From the NCBI RefSeq assembly GCF_900114825.1, contig NZ_FOUI01000002.1, forward strand, positions 186,001 through 250,000: 64,000 nucleotides of DNA, in the 5' to 3' direction. The stretch is from Halopseudomonas yangmingensis. GTDB lineage: Bacteria > Pseudomonadota > Gammaproteobacteria > Pseudomonadales > Pseudomonadaceae. Shown here one piece after another: positions 8,336 through 17,695 of the stretch. The position numbers were made by a program, and so were the translations under genes. Under the pieces are notes generated by a model. It searched no databases and was not told where the DNA came from. It saw only the letters and a program-made list of their open reading frames with translations. How positions within the stretch are numbered: position 1 is the stretch's first letter; each line of letters begins with the position of its first letter.

Positions 8336-9814
8336 TCAGCGCTTGCCGGTCAACGAGCCAAGCAACCCGCGCGCCAGTTGCCGGCCGATCTGGGTACCGA
8401 AGGTACGCAACACACTGCGACCAACCGAACCCAACAGGTTTTCTGTGGCAGAGGCAGGGGCGGCACGGCTGCGGGTGCTGCGTGGCGGCGGTGCAGCGTC
8501 GGCCTTTTTCTGCAGCGCCTGCTCGGCCTGGGCGCGGAGGATTTCGTAAGCCGACTCACGGTCCACGGCCTGATCGTAGACCCCGGCCAATAGTGAGCTG
8601 CGGATCAGCCGGCTGCGCTGTTCCGGGCTGATCGGTCCCATCTGGCTGGCCGGTGGACGCACCATCACCCGCTCCACCGGGGTCGGTGAACCCTTGGCGT
8701 CCAGCACCGAAACCAGTGCCTCGCCGACTCCCAGTTCGGTGATGGCCGTTTCGGTATCCAGCCCGGGGTTGCTGCGAAAGGTCTGCGCGGCGGCACGCAC
8801 GGCACGCTGGTCACGCGGGGTAAAGGCGCGCAAGGCATGCTGGATGCGGTTGCCCAGCTGACCGAGCACCGACTCCGGCAGATCCAGCGGGCTTTGCGTG
8901 ATGAAGTAGACGCCCACGCCCTTGGAGCGAATCAGTCGCACCACCTGTTCGATTCGATCAACCAGCGAGCGCGGGCTATCCTTGAACAGCAGGTGTGCTT
9001 CGTCGAAAAACAGCACAAAGCGCGGCTTGTCAGCATCACCGCGCTCCGGCAGCTGTTCGAACAGTTCAGAAAGCAGCCACAGCAGTATGCAGGCATAAGC
9101 CAGCGGACTGTCGCGGTAGAGCCGTTCGGCATGCAGGATATTCACCACCCCTCGCCCATCGGCGGCGGTCTGCAGGAAATCATCCAGCACCAGCGCCGGC
9201 TCGCCGAACAGCCGTTCGCCACCCTGCCCCTCAAGCGCCAGCAGTGAACGCTGGATGGCGCCCAGACTGGCCGGTGAAATATTGCCGTATCGCGGACCTA
9301 TCTCGGCGCGCTGCTCATGCAGATGGTTAAGCATGGCACGCAGATCCTTCAGATCCAGCAACAGCCAGCCATTGTCATCGGCCACCCGGAAGGCAATCTG
9401 CAACACACCGGTCTGGGTTTCATTCAGATTCAGCAGGCGCGCCAGCAACACCGGGCCCAGTTCGGCCAGGGTCAGACGCAGCGGATGCCCCTGTTCGCCG
9501 AAGACATCCCAGAACACCACCGGCGCCCCCTGCAGCTGCAGGTCATCGGGACCCGTGCGCACCGCGCGCTGGCGCAGCTTGTCCGACTCCTGCCCGGCAC
9601 TGGCGATCCCGGAAAAGTCCCCCTTGATGTCCGGCACCAGCACTGGCACCCCGATATCCGAAAAAGCCTGGGCCAGCACCTGCAGGGTTACCGTCTTGCC
9701 GGTCCCGGTGGCACCGGCTATCAGTCCATGGCGGTTGGCCATGCGTGCCAGCAGCGCCACGCGTCGCTCGGGGCTGGCACCAATCAGCAATTCGGGGGAG
9801 GTCGAGTCAGACAT
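8336..9814 (-). CDS. HerA-like ATPase/helicase, DUF853 family (YjgR type)
   Basis: A 492-residue RecA-fold ATPase. Walker A is GATGTGKTVTLQ near 33-44, and Walker B is FVLFFDEAHLLF near 270. The segments PDIKGDFSG, FRVADDNGWLL and GNIS belong to the DUF853 (YjgR) group. The C-terminal ~70 residues are basic and Ala/Arg rich and end in LLGSLTGKR. E. coli YjgR is of similar length and its role is not established. The start at 9814 was chosen because AGGA lies 8 bases before it; the in-frame ATG at 9823 has a poorer placement. It appears to be a single-gene unit, divergent from the next gene. Confidence 0.85.
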   Translation of the reverse strand: MSDSTSPELLIGASPERRVALLARMANRHGLIAGATGTGKTVTLQVLAQAFSDIGVPVLVPDIKGDFSGIASAGQESDKLRQRAVRTGPDDLQLQGAPVVFWDVFGEQGHPLRLTLAELGPVLLARLLNLNETQTGVLQIAFRVADDNGWLLLDLKDLRAMLNHLHEQRAEIGPRYGNISPASLGAIQRSLLALEGQGGERLFGEPALVLDDFLQTAADGRGVVNILHAERLYRDSPLAYACILLWLLSELFEQLPERGDADKPRFVLFFDEAHLLFKDSPRSLVDRIEQVVRLIRSKGVGVYFITQSPLDLPESVLGQLGNRIQHALRAFTPRDQRAVRAAAQTFRSNPGLDTETAITELGVGEALVSVLDAKGSPTPVERVMVRPPASQMGPISPEQRSRLIRSSLLAGVYDQAVDRESAYEILRAQAEQALQKKADAAPPPRSTRSRAAPASATENLLGSVGRSVLRTFGTQIGRQLARGLLGSLTGKR

Positions 9815-9949
9815 TGAAGGCATCCTGCGGTGGAGGTTTTGTCTGATGCTACACCGAAACATCTACGCTGGCAGCGACAACAATCCACAGCAGCCAGACC
9901 AGTCATTTTTGCCTATCATGCTGTCATCATTATCACCGGACACCCCTCC

Positions 9950-10912
9950 ATGCTGTTCAAGGAAAAACTGCTGCTTTCCAACTGCGATTCCGTGCGCGGG
10001 CTGTCCCCCGAGGAATGGCGAAAACGCTTTCTTACCGGTCTGGCCTTTGCCGACGGCGTAGTGCTGTCACCCAACACCCTGATCGACAATCTGGACGTCA
10101 CCCAAAGTCTGGCACAGACCAACGTCCACAAGTACTTGAACGAGGAAGGCGCCGGCAAGCTGGTGATCCGCGGTTTCAATATGGGCGGAAAACCGGATAT
10201 GCAGGAGTATTACCAGCGCCTGCCTGACAACTTCATCATATCCAGCCTGCCCGGCTCGCCGTGCAAGGGGCAGCTCAGCGGCCATCAGCAAAAGCTGATG
10301 GAGCAGCGCTTGCAGCATCTGCAAGGGTGTCTGGACAGCATTTGTGCCGTCTCTCAAAGCCTGGTTCTGGGCAGCGACGGCCTGAGCCGGGAAGTGCTGC
10401 GCCGGCTGGATGAACCGGGCAGCATTGGCCACAGTTTTGACAGCGACGGCGAGCGCACGCTGTTTATGCTGGGCGCAAGTAATTGCCGATCGCGCTCAGA
10501 CTGGTATGCCTATGCCCGGCAGTTCTTTGCCAACCGCGGCCAGCCGCAGGGCTTCGAGCAGCTGTGTGCCGAGGTGATAGACCCGGCTTACAATTCGCTG
10601 TATGCGATGCCCAGCGAAGGCTTTCTGCAGGACAATATCCGTCACTTGCAAGGATTGCCGGAACAGCTGCTGGATGTCGGTATTGCCTTCCGCGCGCTGC
10701 GCCGCGAAATCGCCCTGATCCAGTATCCGCTGCGCCTCTTCGAATTCATTTCCAGTGCCGGCGCTGGCGAACTGGCACGCTACCTGACGGATGAGGCAAT
10801 GAATTTCATCGAGGACAAACTGGTCGACAGCGGCCACGACTACATGACCAGACGCAACTGGTTTGGCATGTACCCGCGCCTGCGCCGCCACATGGGACTG
10901 GAGATCAAATGA
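9950..10912 (+). CDS. Hypothetical protein coupled to a NUDIX hydrolase
   Basis: A 320-residue soluble protein that I do not recognise. It is acidic to neutral, with no signal peptide and no membrane segment. Regular helices seem to dominate: EQRLQHLQGCLDSICAVS, LLDVGIAFRALRREIALI and GAGELARYLTDEAMNFIEDK. An early segment reads VVLSPNTLIDNLDVTQSL. No nucleotide-binding or metal motif stands out. Its stop overlaps the start of the NUDIX gene by 4 bases (ATGA), so the two are probably translated together and may share a pathway. The ATG at 9950 is taken as start; a longer in-frame extension to 9830 lacks coding character. Confidence 0.7.
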   Translation: MLFKEKLLLSNCDSVRGLSPEEWRKRFLTGLAFADGVVLSPNTLIDNLDVTQSLAQTNVHKYLNEEGAGKLVIRGFNMGGKPDMQEYYQRLPDNFIISSLPGSPCKGQLSGHQQKLMEQRLQHLQGCLDSICAVSQSLVLGSDGLSREVLRRLDEPGSIGHSFDSDGERTLFMLGASNCRSRSDWYAYARQFFANRGQPQGFEQLCAEVIDPAYNSLYAMPSEGFLQDNIRHLQGLPEQLLDVGIAFRALRREIALIQYPLRLFEFISSAGAGELARYLTDEAMNFIEDKLVDSGHDYMTRRNWFGMYPRLRRHMGLEIK

Positions 10913-11412
10913 AAACCCTCTACGAGAACCCTTGGTTCCGCGTGGTCGCCGATAATGGCTACCACTGGATCGAGGAGGATGGTGCCAGCCAGGGGGCTGC
11001 CGTACTTGCGATTGTCGATCAGCACGAGGCGCTGCTGGTTGAGGTCTGCCGACCGGCCCAGGGCAACCGGCCAGCACTGGAGATTCCCCGTGGCTATGCC
11101 GAGCCCGGAGAAAGCAGTATTGACTGCGCCTGCCGCGAACTGCTGGAAGAAACCGGCTACCGGGCCACACCGGAACAGCTGACACGACTTGGTCGCTATC
11201 GCCCGAACACCGCCATCCTATCCTCCGGCGTTGATCTGTACCTGGCCAGACTGACCTCACAGGATGCTGTAGGGAGCCATGATCACGAGGTACAGGCAGT
11301 GCATCGGGTGGCTATTGAGCAGTTGCTGGAGCGCTTGCTGCAAGGAGAGCTGGAGGATGGTTTTACACTGGCCGCCCTGGCCTATTGGCAGGCCCGGCAA
11401 CAGCCTGTCTGA
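10909..11412 (+). CDS. NUDIX hydrolase
   Basis: A 167-residue protein with a complete NUDIX box at about 64-86: G-x5-E (GYAEPGE), seven residues, then RELLEETGY. These residues bind Mg2+ and position the diphosphate. The segments around it (VEVCRPAQGNRPALEIPRG before, YRPNTAILSSGVDLYLA after) resemble ADP-ribose or nucleoside-diphosphate-sugar pyrophosphatases. The natural substrate cannot be read from the sequence. The gene is translationally coupled to the unknown gene upstream. Confidence 0.85.
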   Translation: MKTLYENPWFRVVADNGYHWIEEDGASQGAAVLAIVDQHEALLVEVCRPAQGNRPALEIPRGYAEPGESSIDCACRELLEETGYRATPEQLTRLGRYRPNTAILSSGVDLYLARLTSQDAVGSHDHEVQAVHRVAIEQLLERLLQGELEDGFTLAALAYWQARQQPV

Positions 11413-11525
11413 GCAGCGGCAGGCGGGCGGACGTAATCCCCGGCTGAACTTGCCAGCGCTTGCGTGGTCATTTGCAGGAACCCTCAATCCACCTTGCTGA
11501 TAGCCATGTCTCGACAAGGATGCCA

Positions 11526-12173
11526 ATGACCAAAAAATCATCCGTTCGCCTTACTTCGCCCTTGCTGTCTCCTATGCTGCTCGCCACCCTGCTGCTTGCC
11601 CTGCCCTCGGCGGCCAGCAGCCAGACCACCCAGCGCTGGGTCAGCGACAGCCTGAACACCTGGGTGCGTAGTGGCCCGAGCGATGGCCACCGGATTGTTG
11701 GCACCCTGCAATCGGGGCAGGCGGTCACCCTGATCGGCAGCGAGGGCAAGTACAGTCAGGTGCGCAACGAATCGGGCAACAGCGTGTGGATTCTCAGCAG
11801 CGAATTACAGTCGGTGCCCGGGCAGGCCGAACGAATTCCGGCGCTGGAACAGCAGGTCAACGAACTGAGCAGTGAACTGGAAAACATCAACCAGAGCTGG
11901 GAGCTGCGCGTACAGGGCATGCAGGAAACCCTGGAAACCCGCAAGGCGCTGATCGAGGAACTGGAGCAACAGCGCGCCGGGCTGAATGCCGAACTGCTGG
12001 CGACCCAGAGCGAACTGCGCGAGGCTCACGCGAAGCTCGGCGACGAAAACCAGCAACTGCTGCTGCGTTACATGCTGTACGGCGGCGGCATCGCCGGTGC
12101 CGGGCTGCTGGCCGGGCTGATACTGCCGTTGTTCGTGCGCCGGCGCAAACGCCGCAGCGATGTCTGGGTCTGA
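11526..12173 (+). CDS. TIGR04211-type SH3 domain protein (YgiM-like)
   Basis: A 215-residue envelope protein with a signal peptide (LLSPMLLATLLLALPSAASS). A bacterial SH3 domain at about 38-105 includes VRSGPSDGHRIVGTLQSGQ and the end segment WILSSELQ. A coiled coil of heptads follows at about 110-180 (LEQQVNELSSELENINQSWE). A C-terminal membrane helix (YGGGIAGAGLLAGLILPLFV) ends in a basic tail RRRKRR. This is the architecture of E. coli YgiM, whose role is not well defined. ATG 11526 is preferred over 11520 because AAGGA lies 5 bases before it. Confidence 0.85.
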   Translation: MTKKSSVRLTSPLLSPMLLATLLLALPSAASSQTTQRWVSDSLNTWVRSGPSDGHRIVGTLQSGQAVTLIGSEGKYSQVRNESGNSVWILSSELQSVPGQAERIPALEQQVNELSSELENINQSWELRVQGMQETLETRKALIEELEQQRAGLNAELLATQSELREAHAKLGDENQQLLLRYMLYGGGIAGAGLLAGLILPLFVRRRKRRSDVWV

Positions 12174-12223
12174 TGCGCATCAGTCTTGCTAGAATGGCCC
12201 TACGCCCATAACGGAAGACATTC

Positions 12224-13594
12224 ATGCAAGGCACGCAGATCAGTACCTTTATCCACCCCAAGGGCAGCCTGGAAACCCTGTCCCAACGGGAAGTCCAGCA
12301 GCTCAGCGAGATCGGCAGCGGCAGCGCGCACCAGCTGTTCCGCCAGTGCGCGCTGGCGATTCTGAATACCGGCGTGCAGATCGACAACGCCAAGACCCTC
12401 CTTGAGGCCCACCGCGACTTTGACGTGCGCATCCACCAGCAGGATCGCGGCGTCTGCCTGGAACTGATCAATGCTCCGGCGGATGCCTTCGTCGATGGCC
12501 AGATGATCGCCAGCACCCGGGAAATGCTGTTCAGCGCCCTGCGCGACATCGTCTACAGCGCCAGCGAGTCCGGCCGCCCACGCGCCGACCTGAACAGCTC
12601 GCAGGGACTCACCGAATACGTCTTTCACCTGCTGCGCAACGCGCGCACCCTGCGCCCCGGCCTGGAACCGAAACTGGTGGTGTGCTGGGGTGGCCACTCG
12701 ATCAACCAGGACGAATACAAGTACAGCAAAAAGGTCGGCCATGAGCTCGGTCTGCGCGGCATGGATATCTGTACCGGCTGCGGTCCCGGCGTGATGAAAG
12801 GGCCGATGAAGGGTGCCACCATCGCACACGCCAAGCAGCGTATTCTGGATGGCCGTTACCTCGGCCTTAGCGAACCCGGCATCATTGCCGCTGAAGCACC
12901 CAACCCGATCGTCAACGAGCTGGTGATCCTGCCGGACATAGAAAAACGCCTTGAAGCCTTTGTACGGGCCGGCCACGGCATCATCATTTTCCCCGGCGGG
13001 GTCGGCACCGCTGAGGAGTTTCTCTACCTGCTGGGCATTCTGCTGCACCCGGACAACGCCGGGCTGCCATTTCCGCTGGTACTCACCGGCCCGCGCGAAA
13101 GCCAACCCTATCTGGAGCAACTGCATGCCTTTGTCGCCGCCACCCTGGGGCCACAGGCACAGCAGCGTTACCGCATTATCATCGACGACCCGGCCGCGGT
13201 GGCAGTGGAAATGACCAGGGGCATGCAGCAGGTCGGCGATTTCCGTCGAGACCATCAGGATGCCTACCACTTCAACTGGCTGCTGAAGATAGATCTGGCA
13301 CTGCAACTGCCGTTCGATCCGACCCATGACAACATGGCTGCGCTGGAACTGAGCCGTGACCTGCCAGCCCACCAGCTGGCGGCCAACCTGCGCCGGGCGT
13401 TTTCCGGCATCGTCGCCGGCAACGTCAAGGAGCGTGGCATCCGCCTGATCGAGGAACACGGCCCCTACCAGATCAATGGCGAGGCAGCGATCATGCGTCC
13501 GCTGGATGCGCTGCTGCAGGCCTTTGTCGCCCAGGACCGGATGAAACTGCCGAGTGGCGTGGCCTACCAGCCGTGCTACCGGGTGGTCAGCTGA
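12224..13594 (+). CDS. ppnN: Pyrimidine/purine nucleotide 5'-monophosphate nucleosidase PpnN
   Basis: A 456-residue LOG-family protein of the long YgdH/PpnN type; E. coli PpnN is about the same length. The LOG-fold signature is PGGVGTAEEFLYLLG near 265-280, with GGHSINQDEY and GCGPGVMKGPMKGAT upstream. PpnN cleaves nucleoside monophosphates to a base and ribose 5-phosphate. In E. coli it is activated by (p)ppGpp, linking salvage to the stringent response. The extra N-terminal and C-terminal regions, about 120 residues each, match the ppGpp-responsive long form. GGAAG lies 6 bases before the ATG. It stands alone. Confidence 0.9.
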   Translation: MQGTQISTFIHPKGSLETLSQREVQQLSEIGSGSAHQLFRQCALAILNTGVQIDNAKTLLEAHRDFDVRIHQQDRGVCLELINAPADAFVDGQMIASTREMLFSALRDIVYSASESGRPRADLNSSQGLTEYVFHLLRNARTLRPGLEPKLVVCWGGHSINQDEYKYSKKVGHELGLRGMDICTGCGPGVMKGPMKGATIAHAKQRILDGRYLGLSEPGIIAAEAPNPIVNELVILPDIEKRLEAFVRAGHGIIIFPGGVGTAEEFLYLLGILLHPDNAGLPFPLVLTGPRESQPYLEQLHAFVAATLGPQAQQRYRIIIDDPAAVAVEMTRGMQQVGDFRRDHQDAYHFNWLLKIDLALQLPFDPTHDNMAALELSRDLPAHQLAANLRRAFSGIVAGNVKERGIRLIEEHGPYQINGEAAIMRPLDALLQAFVAQDRMKLPSGVAYQPCYRVVS

Positions 13595-13707
13595 GCCTGC
13601 AGGGCTGATGCCCGGTCATTCAGCCAATCAAGCCGGCGCTGCCCGACTGGCCGCTGGCGCAGATGCTGGCTAGAGTATCCGCAGACAACAACAATGCGGA
13701 GCTGCCC

Positions 13708-15012
13708 ATGATGATCAAACGCCTGGCCCTAGCCACCCTTGGCTGCCTGACCCTGTCCAGTGCACTGGCCAACACGCCGGAGGTTCCCGATCCGGCGCTG
13801 TACCGGCTGGACCAGTTGCAACTGATGCAGGGCTTTCCGCCAGAGCCTGACAAGCGGGTGACCGCCGGCAACTACCTGCTGAACTTCCCCAACCTGCGCT
13901 GGGCCTTCCACCATATGCGCGAGTTGCGCCCCAGCCGAGCGGTGACGCGGGGCAGCGGCCCGGTGTCGGTATTGCCGCGGGGCGATGACCGGCGCGCCGA
14001 GATCGAGGCGCTGAGCTTCATCGGCCCCGATGGCAAAACCGGCAATTTTGCCGACTACCTCGACGGTACCTACGCCGACGCCACCCTGATCATGCACAAC
14101 GGCAAGGTGATCTACGAGGCCTATCATCAGGGCATGCCGGAACAGAATCCGCACATCCTCTGGTCGGTGACCAAGTCCTTCACCGGGCTGCTGGCCACCC
14201 AGCTGATTCATGAGGGACTGCTTGACCCGGATGCCCCGGTCACCCGTTATGTTCCGGAGCTGGAGAACAGCGGCTGGAAAGGTGCCACTGTGCAGCAGGT
14301 ACTGAACATGACCGCCGATATCGCCTACAACGAAGTGTATGGCGATCCGCAATCGGACGTACTGAAATACGCCATGGCCGCCGGCATGGCACCGGCACCG
14401 CACGACTATCCCGGCCAACTGACGCTGACCGACTACCTGCCGGGCATCGCCGCCGGCCCCGGCGAGCACGGTCGCGACTTTGTCTACCGCACCGTGCACA
14501 CCGAAGTACTCGGCTGGATAGTGCGGCGTGCCAGCAACCGGTCGCTGGCCGAGCTGATCAGCCAGCGCCTGTGGCAACCACTGGGCGCCGAACAGGATGC
14601 CTACCTGCTGCTGGACGCGATCGGCACCGAATGGTCCGGCGCCGGCCTCAACGTAACCCTGCGCGATCTGGCGCGCTTTGCCGAGATGCTGCGCAATCAG
14701 GGGCAATTCAATGGCCAGCAGATTGTTGCCCCAGAGGTGATTGCGACCATCACCGCCGGCGCCGACCGCGAGGCATTCAAGGCCTCCGGGCGTGATTTCA
14801 TGCCGGGCTTCTCCTACCGCAACCAGTGGTGGATCAGCCATGACGCCGATGGCAGCTACTATGCGATGGGCGTACATGGCCAGCTGATCCATATCAACCC
14901 GACCACATCAACCGTGGTGGTGCGGCTGTCCTCGCATCCCTATGCCTCCTCGGCGGTGACCATGCCCTGGACCCTGAAAGCCATGGCGGCACTCGCCGAC
15001 CACCTGCGCTGA
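13708..15012 (+). CDS. Periplasmic serine hydrolase, beta-lactamase/6-aminohexanoate-dimer hydrolase family
   Basis: A 434-residue secreted protein with a signal peptide (MIKRLALATLGCLTLSSALA). The catalytic S-x-x-K is SVTK in ILWSVTKSFTGLLATQLIHE, near residue 155. A Tyr in IAYNEVYGD and HGQ in GVHGQLIHI could fill the second and third active-site positions. The pattern resembles NylB-type esterase/amidases more than true beta-lactamases, which usually show KTG. The substrate is unknown. GGAG lies 6 bases before the ATG. The gene is followed by a hairpin at 15023-15052. Confidence 0.85.
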   Translation: MMIKRLALATLGCLTLSSALANTPEVPDPALYRLDQLQLMQGFPPEPDKRVTAGNYLLNFPNLRWAFHHMRELRPSRAVTRGSGPVSVLPRGDDRRAEIEALSFIGPDGKTGNFADYLDGTYADATLIMHNGKVIYEAYHQGMPEQNPHILWSVTKSFTGLLATQLIHEGLLDPDAPVTRYVPELENSGWKGATVQQVLNMTADIAYNEVYGDPQSDVLKYAMAAGMAPAPHDYPGQLTLTDYLPGIAAGPGEHGRDFVYRTVHTEVLGWIVRRASNRSLAELISQRLWQPLGAEQDAYLLLDAIGTEWSGAGLNVTLRDLARFAEMLRNQGQFNGQQIVAPEVIATITAGADREAFKASGRDFMPGFSYRNQWWISHDADGSYYAMGVHGQLIHINPTTSTVVVRLSSHPYASSAVTMPWTLKAMAALADHLR

Positions 15013-15022
15013 GCAGCCACGC

Positions 15023-15052
15023 GGAGCCGTGATCCCCTATAATCACGGCTCC
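15023..15052 (+). terminator. Perfect 11-bp hairpin after the hydrolase gene, overlapping a -10-like TATAAT
   Basis: GGAGCCGTGAT and ATCACGGCTCC pair perfectly around an 8-base loop, followed by a short GTTATT. It can end transcription of the hydrolase gene. A TATAAT hexamer at 15038-15043, partly in the loop, lies about 30 bases before yigZ and could be its -10 box, though no clear -35 is visible. Confidence 0.5.
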
Positions 15053-15071
15053 GTTATTCAGACAGGCCGCC

Positions 15072-15656
15072 ATGTACAGCCTCGCCAGCCCGGTCAGCAG
15101 TTACCTGGAAATCCGCAAAAGCCGCTTTATCGGCTGCGTCGAGCCAATCGCCGATCGCGCCGCAGCACAGGCGCGGGTTACACAGCTGCGTGCCGAACAC
15201 CCGGATGCCACGCATGTCTGCTGGGCACTACTGGCCGGCGGCCACAGCGCTGCGGTGGATGATGGTGAACCCTCGGGAACCGCCGGACGGCCAATGCTGG
15301 AAGTGCTGCGCCACCAGCAGCTGGATGGTGTTCTGGCCAGCGTGGTGCGCTACTACGGCGGTATCCAGCTGGGCGCCGGCGGACTGGTGCGCGCCTACAC
15401 CGACTGCGTGGCACAGGCGCTGCTGCAGGCAGAAAAGATCACCCCGATTGCCCTGAGCCAGATCGAGCTGCGCCTGGACTACGCCCACGAGGGGCTGGCC
15501 AGGCGTCTGATCGAGCAGGCCGGCGGCGAGCTGCTGGAGGTCCGTCACGCCAGTGCGGTACAGATCAGCCTGCGGCTGCCGGCCAGCGCTGCCGAGTCAC
15601 TGCGTGAGCAACTGCAGACCGCCACCCGCGGCGAGCTGGGCTGGCGAGAGGACTAG
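15072..15656 (+). CDS. yigZ: YigZ family protein (IMPACT/UPF0029)
   Basis: A 194-residue protein. The N-terminal UPF0029 domain carries KSRFIGCVEPI, the segment DDGEPSGTAGRPMLEVL and the signature VVRYYGGIQLGAGGLVRAY. A short C-terminal ferredoxin-like domain follows at about 135-190. Proteins of this family resemble the yeast Yih1/IMPACT translation regulators. The bacterial role is not settled, although YigZ has been linked to protease-like or ribosome-associated functions. The stop overlaps the convergent recD stop by 4 bases. Confidence 0.9.
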   Translation: MYSLASPVSSYLEIRKSRFIGCVEPIADRAAAQARVTQLRAEHPDATHVCWALLAGGHSAAVDDGEPSGTAGRPMLEVLRHQQLDGVLASVVRYYGGIQLGAGGLVRAYTDCVAQALLQAEKITPIALSQIELRLDYAHEGLARRLIEQAGGELLEVRHASAVQISLRLPASAAESLREQLQTATRGELGWRED

Positions 15657-17695
15657 CTCAACAGCAGCCCGCTGATCCGCCGTACCGGCGTGCTAACCGC
15701 TTCCTCGAACACCCCGGCGCGGCTTTCCAGCAAGCTGAAATGCGCACTGGCGCGGGTGATCGCGGTGTACACCAGTTCCTTGGTCAGCACCGGGTTGCGT
15801 GCCGGCGGCAGCACCAGGGCGGCGTGGGTGAATTCCGAGCCCTGCGACTTGTGTACGGTCATGGCGAATACGCTGTCGACTTGCGGCAGGCGGCTGGGCA
15901 GTACAAAGCGGATGCCGCCACTGCCATCGTTACGCGGGAAGGCCACGCGCAGGGCCGTGCGTTGCGGCTCGCCGGCGCTCAACGGTGGCTCGGCGATGCG
16001 CAGGGCAATGCCGATATCGCCGTTCATCAGTCCCAGCGCGTAGTCGTTGCGGGTGACCAGTACCGGCCGGCCTTCGTACCACCCCCGCTCCGCCGGCAGC
16101 AGGCCGCGCGCATGCAGCAGGCTGGCGACACGCTGGTTGATCGCCTCCACGCCCCAGTCACCCTTGCGCACCGCACAGAGCAGCTGAAAACGGTCGAAGG
16201 CATGCAGTACCGCACGCGCCCAGTCCTGCCAGGCATCGCTCTCGGCCGGGGTATCCGCCGCCGGGCGCCCGGCCTTCAGCTGCTGCAGATACAGCTGATA
16301 GCCCGGCAAGGTCTCGCTGCCCAGCACACAGGCAGCGAGAGCCGGATCCGTCGGCTGGCTCAGGCTGCGCTGATGGATGTCGGCAAACTGCCCGCTGTAC
16401 AGCAGTTGCCGGGCGCCGGTGGCATCGCAGCGGTTGACCGCTCGCGCCAGCTCGCCGATACCGCTGTCGCTGCCAAAACGGTGGGAGAAGCGCAGCATCG
16501 CGGTTTGCTGCTCAATCGGCTGCTGTGCATCGGTCCCTTCAGTCAGGCCGGTCGCCGCCAGCGACTGACCGCTGACCGCTTCCAGCCAGTCACGGGTACG
16601 CGCGCTATAGCAGCCCTGCTCAGCCTGCCGGCACAGGTCGCCGAGCACCGCGCCGGCCTCCACCGAGGCCAGCTGGTCCTTGTCGCCAAGCAGGATCAGC
16701 CGGGCATGCGCCGGCAACGCGGCCAGTACGCAGGCCATCATTTCCAGATCGATCATTGAGGCTTCGTCGATCACCAGTACATCCAGCACCAGCGGGTTGT
16801 CACGCTGGTGGCGGAAATGCCGGCTGTGCGGCTGGCTGCCGAGCAACCGGTGCAGGGTGCTGACCGCCGTCGGAATTTCCGCGCGCACGTCATCCGGCAC
16901 CGGCAACTGGCCGACCTGACGGCCAATGGATTCGGTCAGACGTGCCGCCGCCTTGCCGGTGGGGGCCGCCAGACGGATACGCAGCGGTTGTCCGGCAGCC
17001 ACTGCCGGCGCCTGCAGCAGCGCCAGCAGGCGTACCACGGTGGTGGTCTTGCCGGTTCCCGGCCCGCCGGTGATGATGCTGAAGCGTCCGCGCGCGGCCA
17101 GCGCGCAGGCCAGCCGCTGCCAGTCAGGTACTTGCTGGCTGTCGGCAAACAGCTGCTGCAGTCGCTCGGCAAAGTCGTCGCTGACCGGCAGCGGTGCCTG
17201 CAGGCGTTCGGCCAGGGCGTTCACCACATCGCGCTCGTATTGCCAGTAACGGCGCAGGTACAGGCGCTGGCCAACCAGTACCAGCGGGCGCACACCAGCC
17301 GCCGGGGTGTCACTGTCGACCACCGGGCTGGCCGCCAGCGCGGCCTGCCAGTCGGCTACCTGAACCTCTTGCAGAACCTTCGAGGGCAACGGCGTGTCTT
17401 CACTGGTCGCGCCCTCCGGTGGCAACGACAGGGCAAAATCCGGGGCCTGCAGGGTGGAGGCCAGATCCAGACAGACATGCCCGTGACCGAGCTGGTGGCT
17501 GACCAGCGCCGCCGCCAGCAGCACCAGCGGCGGGCAGTCGGGCGCCTGCTCCAGCAGAAAACCGGCCAGCGCCCGGTCCAGCGGGCGCAGCCAGCCAGCG
17601 CTCTGCCAGCTGTCGAGCAGCGCCAGCAATGACCGGTTGTCCTGCAGCTCGGGACACACAGGCGTGGCCGTCAACAGCTCATATTGTTCAGGCAT
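15653..17695 (-). CDS. recD: Exodeoxyribonuclease V alpha subunit RecD
   Basis: A 680-residue SF1 helicase subunit of RecBCD, with 5'-3' polarity. Walker A is GGPGTGKTTTVVRLLALLQ near 205-220; Walker B is VLVIDEASMIDLEMMA near 305. Later helicase motifs include LLGDKDQLASVEAGAVLGDL, MTVHKSQGSEF and YTAITRA. The start at 17695 is preferred to the longer 17722 because GGAGG lies 6 bases before it. It overlaps the end of recB by 8 bases, so recD is the last, translationally coupled gene of recCBD. The whole complex repairs double-strand breaks and degrades unprotected linear DNA. Confidence 0.95.
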   Translation of the reverse strand: MPEQYELLTATPVCPELQDNRSLLALLDSWQSAGWLRPLDRALAGFLLEQAPDCPPLVLLAAALVSHQLGHGHVCLDLASTLQAPDFALSLPPEGATSEDTPLPSKVLQEVQVADWQAALAASPVVDSDTPAAGVRPLVLVGQRLYLRRYWQYERDVVNALAERLQAPLPVSDDFAERLQQLFADSQQVPDWQRLACALAARGRFSIITGGPGTGKTTTVVRLLALLQAPAVAAGQPLRIRLAAPTGKAAARLTESIGRQVGQLPVPDDVRAEIPTAVSTLHRLLGSQPHSRHFRHQRDNPLVLDVLVIDEASMIDLEMMACVLAALPAHARLILLGDKDQLASVEAGAVLGDLCRQAEQGCYSARTRDWLEAVSGQSLAATGLTEGTDAQQPIEQQTAMLRFSHRFGSDSGIGELARAVNRCDATGARQLLYSGQFADIHQRSLSQPTDPALAACVLGSETLPGYQLYLQQLKAGRPAADTPAESDAWQDWARAVLHAFDRFQLLCAVRKGDWGVEAINQRVASLLHARGLLPAERGWYEGRPVLVTRNDYALGLMNGDIGIALRIAEPPLSAGEPQRTALRVAFPRNDGSGGIRFVLPSRLPQVDSVFAMTVHKSQGSEFTHAALVLPPARNPVLTKELVYTAITRASAHFSLLESRAGVFEEAVSTPVRRISGLLLS

